Assembly (NCBI GenBank): GCA_964486455.1
Contig: CAZAMP010000002.1
Span: forward strand, 124,001-188,000
DNA: 64,000 nt
Direction: 5' to 3'
DNA from: CAZAMP01 sp964486455
GTDB lineage: Bacteria; Eisenbacteria; RBG-16-71-46; CAZAMP01
Position 1 is the stretch's first letter, and every line of letters begins with the position of its first letter. Below the pieces are notes generated by a model. The model was not told the DNA's origin, ran no database searches, and saw only the letters and a list, made by a program, of their open reading frames with translations. Shown piece after piece: positions 58,207 to 64,000 of this stretch. A program made the translations under genes and the position numbers.

Positions 58207-61200
58207 ATGCGTGGGTGGGCGCTACTTGCCGTGGCTTTGGCCGCATTCGCGGGGACGGCCGAAGCGGTTCCCTTTGAAATCCTCGACAGCAACGAAACGC
58301 GTCTGAAGATTGCTTTTTCACTTCCCGGCTATGACCTCACGGAGCTGAATGTAGAGGGAGAGACGTATGCCCGGGTGAAAGCCCCGGCGGTCCTCACGAC
58401 GACCGAGATCGGTCGGCCGGATCTCCCGGTCTTCAGCACGCTCGTCGGTATTCGGCCGGGCGCGCGGGTGGCGCTCGAGATCGTGGACATCGAGACGCGT
58501 GTCATCGAAGGCGTGATGCCGCTCCCCGTCGCTGAGCAGCGGATCGTGAAGCCGGAGGAAGGCGATCTTCCGACGCCGATCGAAATCTTCACGAAAGATG
58601 ACGAGACATATGGCACCGATGCCCTCTATCCACCGGCGGTCGCTGACGTGGGTGCGGAGGCCAGGCTTCGGAATCAATCGATCGTGCCGCTGCGCATCAC
58701 TCCGATCCGATTCCGCGGAGGACCCTCGCCGTCGCTGGTGGTGGCGACACGTGTCGTCGTCGAGCTGACCTTTGACCGGTCGCTCACGCGTGAAGCCGAC
58801 TACATTGCCGCCCCGTCCGATTCGGACTTCGAGTCCATCTACCGGCGCTCGGTGATCAACCATGAGCAGGCGACGGCCTGGCGCGGGCGCCGCCCGGTCA
58901 CGGTCCCGGCATCCGCGCGGCTTCGCGGCCTTCGGCCGTCCAACCCGGAGGTGAAGATCCGCATCAAGGACACCGAGCTGGTGCGGATCGAACACCGCAG
59001 ACTGCGGGAAGCGGGCTGGGTCGAGACGCCGCCCGTCGAGGCGGTACAGCTCACCAGCCGAGGTTACGATGCGGATTCGCTCGACGTCGGCGCCGATCCC
59101 TTCCTCGTCGATTCCATCGGCGTGACCGTCATGGATGTGGATGACGACGGTCTCTTCGACGGCTCGGACTACCTGCTGATCTATGGGATGCACGCCAAAG
59201 AGCAGCGCGGGTGGGAGCCTCCGGAGGATCGCTACACGTGGGACAACATCTACTGGCTCACATGGGAAGAGGGCGCGGGGAGTGTCATGCCGGCGCGGTC
59301 GGGGGAGCCTCTCGGCGGCGATGTGGCGGAACCGGATGGCTACGAGTACTGGGAGCGCCACGAGGACAACGGGGACGACGGCTATCTGGCCACCGCCAGT
59401 GACTACGACGACCGCTTCATGCGACGCCAGTCGACCGATCATCTGTTCTTCGACAATGGGATCAACATCGGGAGCGAGGGCGAACTTGGCAAGCGCTTCG
59501 AATTCGATGTGAACGATCCAGTTGAGAATAGTCCGTTCGGGTTTCGGGCGGAGTGGTGGGGGATCGAGCCCGGCACGAAGACGTTCTCTCCGTCGATCAA
59601 CATCGGCACCGGGGACTCCTTCGGGGAGCTTTTCCCCGGAACCCCCTTCATCGTCGTGAATCGTGGCTTCTATTACTACAACACCGGGGGGCTCGCCGAA
59701 GGCATGAGCCACTACATCGATTCCGGACCGCATCAGCTCGTATATCTCATTCACGATCAGTATGACCGCGTGGCGCTGAACTGGTTCGAGATCGGGTATC
59801 TCAGGACGTACAGGGCGGCGGAAGGGCAACTGCGCTTCTCCAACGGCGGGATCCAGGGTCGGGTGCAATACAGTGTGACCGGCTTCGAGAGCGAAGACTT
59901 GATCGTGCTCGACATCACGAATCCGGACCAGCCCGTTCGGATCACCGATGCGCAGATCGTCGAAGACGGCTCGACATTCTCACTCGTGTTCGAGGACGAC
60001 GTCGACGAGCTGGAGCGGTGGTACATCGCGCAGGAGATCGACGCGATCGACGGGCTCTACGCGACGCGATTCACGCTCGAGACGAAGCCCGACTACCTCT
60101 TGAGCGATCTGTCGCCTAGCAATCCCAACCTGGCCGCCGACTATCTCATGGTGGTCTACGATGACTTCGCGGAAGAGCTGGAGCCTCTCGTTACGCACCG
60201 TGAGGCCCAGGGGCATCGCGTGGAAGTGGCCCGGATCAGCGACGTCTATGACGAGTTCTCGGGCGGCCTCGTCTCTGCCGACGCGATCCGCCACTACGTC
60301 CGCCACTGCTACCGCCTCCGGCCAAGCAGCGGCGGTGTCCAGCCGTTATATCTCTTGCTGGTCGGCGACGGGAGTGAAGACTATCAGCGGGTCGGATCAT
60401 CGTCGATGCCCAACTTTGTGCCGACCTACCAGGTTCTCGGGGACGCGTACGATTCCGGCGGCCAGCCGCTCATCTCCGCCGATCACATGTTTATCTCGAA
60501 TCCGGACGGGGACGACGAGAACGGAAACCCCTTCATCTCGTCGATCATGGTCGGGCGACTTCCGGTGGGGAGCGAAGAGCAGGCAACGGACGTCGTCCAG
60601 AAGATCATTCGCTACGAAGATAATTTCTTTGCCGATCCGCAGTCGCAGGACTGGCGCCGTCGCGGTCTCCTCGTCGCGGACGATTCCTATAGCGGTGTCG
60701 GCGTCGGGACGGGGCAGGGCGCGTATCAGTGCAGATCGAGCGAGTTCGTCTTTGTCGAGACGTCGCGCGCGGCGGCCGACACGATCATGGCGGCGGGCTA
60801 CGCGGATTTCGATACGGTCACTTTCTTCCTCTCCGACTACCTCAATCACATCCCCGAGCTCGACCGGGACCCGCTGGACTGCGACAACAACGGGCCGGCG
60901 CTCGGCTGGCGGGGCACCCGCGAGTACGTTCGTTGCGAGATGGACCTCGATGCGACGTTCCGCCAGGAAGTGAACCGAGGCCATCTGTTCGTGACCTACC
61001 AGGGGCATGGTAACAATGCGTTGATGTCTCACGAATACTTGATGGTAGGGAATACTTACACCTGTGAGGGGGGGCTCTCGGAGGATGTCGAGCTCCTCGG
61101 GAACGAAGGGCGTCCGGCGATCTGGTTCTTCTTCGCTTGTCACATCGCCGAGTTCGACTGGTGGATCGAGGAGAAACCGACCGTGGGCGACTGCCTCGGA

Positions 61201-62565
61201 GAGCGCCTTCTCTTCCATCGCAACGCCGGCTCGATCGCCAGTATCGGCAGCACGGGATTCGAATGGCTCAACATGAACGACGACATGCATCTGGCTATCT
61301 TCCACAGCTGGTTCTACGACCCGCTCGCGTCGATCGGTCTCACCGGGGAACCCGGGCTGCATCTGGGCGAGGTGATTCTGAGTGCGAAGAACCTCTTGGT
61401 CGCGTCGGGGGGCGGGTATCCGGACGCCCGAAGCGGCATGGTCGAGTCCTACGCGCTCCTGGGCGATCCGGGGCTCCGGATCGACATCGCGCCGCCGCGC
61501 TTCAACGTGTGGCAGGACCAAGGGGACGCTCCTTGGGAAGAGGCCGAGCCTCCCGACCCGCTGACCTCCGGAACGGCACTCATGGGGCGCGATGCCGCCG
61601 CTGATACCGCGCGCTTCGCCGCCCGGATCTACGATGAGGTTCCCATTCATCCCGACTCGATCATGATCGGGGAGCGGACCGACGAAGGCACGACGTGGAT
61701 CACACCGGATGACCTGGTGATGATTCCCATGTGGCCGGGTCTTCCCGAAATTCCCGACAGCCTGGAGGCAATTCCGGACAGTCTGCGGTCGCTGATCAGT
61801 CGCTATCATCTGAACGCCTCCGTGCCGCTGACGCCCCGCGACTACGATCTGATCTTCCACGCCTCCGACTACTACGGGCGTTCGATCGACCTGGTGCTCG
61901 AGTCACGGGTCAGTGTGGAGTTCTACGAGGTCCCCGAGAACGGCGGGGAGCCGCGGCAGATACTCGATGGGGCGTTCTTCGACCCGTCGAGCGACATCCG
62001 CGTCCAGCTGGAGAGCCCGGTGGGGATCCCCGAGGACGACCTCGACTTCTACATCAACGGCGAGCCACTGACCGTCGGCGTCTCGCGAACGGCCGGCGAC
62101 GACGTGATCGAGACGCGCTGCCACGTCTGGACGATCGACGTGGACGTGCAGTCGAGCCGATTGGAAGCGAACAACATCTTCGCGATAGGCTGGATGGAAG
62201 GCGGTGACCTCGACGAGATGGGCTCGTCGGTGACGGTGTCGACCTCCGGGGTTTTCGAGCTGGGACGGCATTTCGCGTTTCCGAATCCATTTTCATCAGA
62301 CGCCGGGATCTTCTATCGTGTGACCCGAGCCGCCAGGAGCGCGACGGTCAAGATCTTCACGCTCTCGGGTAGGCAGATTCAGACGCTCGTTCAGGAGCGG
62401 CCGACGGCGGACATCAATCGTATTCTGTGGAACGGGCGCGACGCGGACGGTGAGACCGTGGCGAGCGGCGTCTACTTCTATCGTCTTGAGATCGTCGGCC
62501 CGAACGGCGAGCGGATGACAAAGCAGGGGAAGATCGCCCGCGTCGTCGGTCATGATCGACCGTAG
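58207..62565 (+). CDS. C25-family (gingipain/PorU-like) cysteine peptidase with FlgD-like tail
   Basis: A 1452-residue exported protein with a signal peptide (LLAVALAAFAGTAEA) and TTAGGAGT before the ATG. Residues 20-640 are a beta-rich propeptide-like region (IGRPDLPVFSTLVGIRPGA and a series of Ig-like strands). Residues ~645-1090 form the C25 catalytic domain: YLMVVYDDFAEELEPLV, PLYLLLVGDGSEDYQ, ISSIMVGRLPVGSEEQA, catalytic His934 in LFVTYQGHGNN and Cys978 in IWFFFACHIAEFD, then RNAGSIASIGSTGFEW. Beta domains follow, then a FlgD-type Ig tail from ~1357 (AFPNPFSSDAGIFYRV, LWNGRDADGETVASGVYFYRL). In Bacteroidetes C25 enzymes are secreted proteases or the type IX sortase PorU. Here it carries its own tail and follows three SurA-like genes. 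Whether it is a sortase or an ordinary protease is open. Confidence 0.88.
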   Translation: MRGWALLAVALAAFAGTAEAVPFEILDSNETRLKIAFSLPGYDLTELNVEGETYARVKAPAVLTTTEIGRPDLPVFSTLVGIRPGARVALEIVDIETRVIEGVMPLPVAEQRIVKPEEGDLPTPIEIFTKDDETYGTDALYPPAVADVGAEARLRNQSIVPLRITPIRFRGGPSPSLVVATRVVVELTFDRSLTREADYIAAPSDSDFESIYRRSVINHEQATAWRGRRPVTVPASARLRGLRPSNPEVKIRIKDTELVRIEHRRLREAGWVETPPVEAVQLTSRGYDADSLDVGADPFLVDSIGVTVMDVDDDGLFDGSDYLLIYGMHAKEQRGWEPPEDRYTWDNIYWLTWEEGAGSVMPARSGEPLGGDVAEPDGYEYWERHEDNGDDGYLATASDYDDRFMRRQSTDHLFFDNGINIGSEGELGKRFEFDVNDPVENSPFGFRAEWWGIEPGTKTFSPSINIGTGDSFGELFPGTPFIVVNRGFYYYNTGGLAEGMSHYIDSGPHQLVYLIHDQYDRVALNWFEIGYLRTYRAAEGQLRFSNGGIQGRVQYSVTGFESEDLIVLDITNPDQPVRITDAQIVEDGSTFSLVFEDDVDELERWYIAQEIDAIDGLYATRFTLETKPDYLLSDLSPSNPNLAADYLMVVYDDFAEELEPLVTHREAQGHRVEVARISDVYDEFSGGLVSADAIRHYVRHCYRLRPSSGGVQPLYLLLVGDGSEDYQRVGSSSMPNFVPTYQVLGDAYDSGGQPLISADHMFISNPDGDDENGNPFISSIMVGRLPVGSEEQATDVVQKIIRYEDNFFADPQSQDWRRRGLLVADDSYSGVGVGTGQGAYQCRSSEFVFVETSRAAADTIMAAGYADFDTVTFFLSDYLNHIPELDRDPLDCDNNGPALGWRGTREYVRCEMDLDATFRQEVNRGHLFVTYQGHGNNALMSHEYLMVGNTYTCEGGLSEDVELLGNEGRPAIWFFFACHIAEFDWWIEEKPTVGDCLGERLLFHRNAGSIASIGSTGFEWLNMNDDMHLAIFHSWFYDPLASIGLTGEPGLHLGEVILSAKNLLVASGGGYPDARSGMVESYALLGDPGLRIDIAPPRFNVWQDQGDAPWEEAEPPDPLTSGTALMGRDAAADTARFAARIYDEVPIHPDSIMIGERTDEGTTWITPDDLVMIPMWPGLPEIPDSLEAIPDSLRSLISRYHLNASVPLTPRDYDLIFHASDYYGRSIDLVLESRVSVEFYEVPENGGEPRQILDGAFFDPSSDIRVQLESPVGIPEDDLDFYINGEPLTVGVSRTAGDDVIETRCHVWTIDVDVQSSRLEANNIFAIGWMEGGDLDEMGSSVTVSTSGVFELGRHFAFPNPFSSDAGIFYRVTRAARSATVKIFTLSGRQIQTLVQERPTADINRILWNGRDADGETVASGVYFYRLEIVGPNGERMTKQGKIARVVGHDRP

Positions 62566-62610
62566 TCCTCCAATCGAAGGCGTGGCGCGGAAACTCAGGT
62601 AGGGGGCCAC

Positions 62611-64000
62611 ATGCGTCGCCTTTGCGTGCTGCTCATCCTCTTGGTCGGCTGTTCGGTGCGGTCGGACTTCGAAGAGATCTCCCGCCTCGAAGACACACGG
62701 AATCCAGGCGACGGAACGCTCGCCGCCTATCTCAGCTCATCCAGCCCGGGGATCCGGTCGCGCGCCGCTCGTGCCGCGGGCCGCATTCAATCGCGCGAAC
62801 TGGTCCCGATGCTCGCCCCCCTTCTCGATGACACAGATCCTGCCGTGATTCTCGAGGCCGCGTTTGCGCTCGGGCAGATCGGGCTCGTGGATCCGGATAC
62901 GAGACCGGAGGTAGAAGACCTTCTGCTTGAACGGGCATCGCGGATCATAGCGATTCCCCCGGGCACGGCGGTCGAGGTCGCCGCCGCTCTCGGCAAGGTC
63001 GGCGGGCGGCGATCGCGTGAACAGCTCGTTCAGCTTCTCCGAGATCCGCGTCCGCAGGTTCGGGCGGGGGCGGCCTCGGCGCTTGCGCGGCGGCCGGACC
63101 CCGACCTGATTGATCCTCTCGCGCGTTTGCTGAAGGACAGTGCGCCCAGCGTTCGGGCATCGGTCTGTCAGGCCCTGGTGCGATGTGGGGGCCGAGCCGC
63201 GATCCCCCACCTCGCGGCGGCCCTTCACGACACGATTCCGCTTGTTCGTCAGCTGGCGGCGCGTGCGCTCGGTTTCAAGGGGGAGGACGCCGTGGAGCCG
63301 CTCGCCGATCTCTTGAACCGGGGCGAGTGGAACCCCCACGTACACATCGCGGCCGTGGCGGCCCTCGTTCGATCCGGCGCACGGGCCGCGAGCCCGACAC
63401 TGAGCCGGTGCATTCACTCACAGTGGCCGCAGGTGCGTGCCGCCGCCGCGCTGGCGCTCGCCGCCGCGGGACAGTGGGATGTCCTCGATCCGCTTGCGCG
63501 GGATGAGGCCACCCTGGTCAGACAGTACGTTGCGCAATCGTGCGCCCGGAGCGAGGAGACCGAAGCCTACGAGCTCTTGCGGCTTCTGGCACAGGATCCG
63601 CTTCCTCTCATTCGAGCGAGTGCCCTCGAAGCGATGGGGGCGCGGACCGCAGATGCGCCGGAAATCCGCATGGCCATGAACGATGAAGAGGCGCTTGTGC
63701 GTGCCGCATCGGTCGCTTCGCTGGCGAATCGGTGCGATCCTTCCGATCTGCCGACCCTTGTCGCCGCCGTCAATGATCCCGACCAAATGGTTGTCGCGGA
63801 GGCCGTGTGCGCGATCGGGCGCATCGCTCGGGATCACCCCGACGCTCGGATCATGGATGAGGACGGGAACGGCCGCTCTCTCTGGGTGTTCCTCGACGAC
63901 CTCTACCATCCCGCCGCCGCGAAGCCGGTGCGACTCGGGTTGGCGAAAGCCCTGCTCGAAGGGCCGGACGGCGCATCGTGCCGAGTCACGCGCCTGATGA
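62611..64000 (+). CDS. HEAT-repeat lipoprotein, 3' partial
   Basis: The frame from ATG 62611 stays open to the end of the window (463 codons), so the gene is cut. It begins MRRLCVLLILLVGCSVRSDF, a lipoprotein signal with lipobox LVGC. It continues as at least ten HEAT/PBS-lyase-type repeats of ~31 residues: for example MLAPLLDDTDPAVILEAAFA, QVRAGAASALARRPDPD, SVRASVCQALVRCGGRAAI, LVRQLAARALGFKGED and QVRAAAALALAAAGQWD. HEAT arrays act as protein-binding scaffolds. In related bacteria such N-terminal arrays can be fused to a cyclophilin isomerase domain; that would fit the rotamase cluster upstream but lies beyond the window. Confidence 0.88.
   Translation, partial: MRRLCVLLILLVGCSVRSDFEEISRLEDTRNPGDGTLAAYLSSSSPGIRSRAARAAGRIQSRELVPMLAPLLDDTDPAVILEAAFALGQIGLVDPDTRPEVEDLLLERASRIIAIPPGTAVEVAAALGKVGGRRSREQLVQLLRDPRPQVRAGAASALARRPDPDLIDPLARLLKDSAPSVRASVCQALVRCGGRAAIPHLAAALHDTIPLVRQLAARALGFKGEDAVEPLADLLNRGEWNPHVHIAAVAALVRSGARAASPTLSRCIHSQWPQVRAAAALALAAAGQWDVLDPLARDEATLVRQYVAQSCARSEETEAYELLRLLAQDPLPLIRASALEAMGARTADAPEIRMAMNDEEALVRAASVASLANRCDPSDLPTLVAAVNDPDQMVVAEAVCAIGRIARDHPDARIMDEDGNGRSLWVFLDDLYHPAAAKPVRLGLAKALLEGPDGASCRVTRLM

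Noticed and set aside
58207..62565. Definite PorU sortase of a type IX system
   Set aside because: The catalytic dyad is of the C25 type, but no other type IX component is in the window and the protein has its own FlgD-like tail. Only the family level is supported.

Overview
The window is GC-rich chromosomal DNA from a Gram-negative-type bacterium. It encodes outer-membrane efflux components, lipobox lipoproteins, periplasmic-type rotamases and LspA. The deduced proteins do not look like a well-studied phylum. Several exported proteins end in a FlgD-like Ig domain (a 'PNP' turn, then 'WDGRD..G....GVY'), and two others end in a short TSWG..K.YY tail. Together with an ECF sigma factor of the TIGR02999 type, a C25 (gingipain-like) peptidase and dockerin-like repeats, this suggests an uncultured lineage near the FCB group (Eisenbacteria, Krumholzibacteriota or Latescibacterota-like). 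That placement is inference from protein style; no 16S gene is present.

Layout: 1-3847 is a tight + strand housekeeping operon (degenerate cell-wall amidase, GerM-domain protein, murI, rph, rdgB), with rdgB ending inside an antisense tRNA-Arg. tRNA-Pro, ssb, tRNA-Lys, a methyltransferase frameshifted by an 8-bp tandem duplication, and tmRNA (ssrA) follow. 6253-8036 is a membrane-anchored Ser/Thr kinase. 8497-10999 is an ArsR-methyltransferase fusion regulator with a readable promoter/operator, followed 7 bp later by ahcY. 11124-14693 is a large YgfK flavo-Fe/S oxidoreductase. A spermidine-synthase-like protein (minus), typA, a 431-bp gap with two stem-loops, and an orphan ECF sigma factor follow.

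18741-32873 is an accessory region. It holds exported repeat and FlgD-tail proteins, a complete divalent-metal RND efflux operon (Cys-rich small protein, CzcC, CzcB with three Cys/His modules, CzcA), a fatty acid desaturase, an endonuclease/exonuclease/phosphatase protein and a CehA-like PHP protein. 32919-39042 is a minus-strand cluster (GH97 glucosidase, SLC13 transporter, membrane alkaline-phosphatase-superfamily enzyme). It diverges from a tandem CBM48 protein and a 1395-residue exported TPR-CHAT protein.

44169-51496 is a long, nearly gapless + strand operon: yggS, divIVA-like, yggU, punA, lspA, rluD, an anti-anti-sigma/anti-sigma pair, ruvX, mltG, larE and a small membrane protein. tRNA-Val, a dockerin-like exported protein and a second TSWG-tail protein follow, the last two each closed by a textbook terminator. 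53543-62565 holds three consecutive SurA-like proteins and a 1452-residue C25 peptidase, which I read as a possible secretion/folding cassette. The window closes inside a HEAT-repeat lipoprotein. No CRISPR array, insertion sequence, prophage or rRNA gene was seen.
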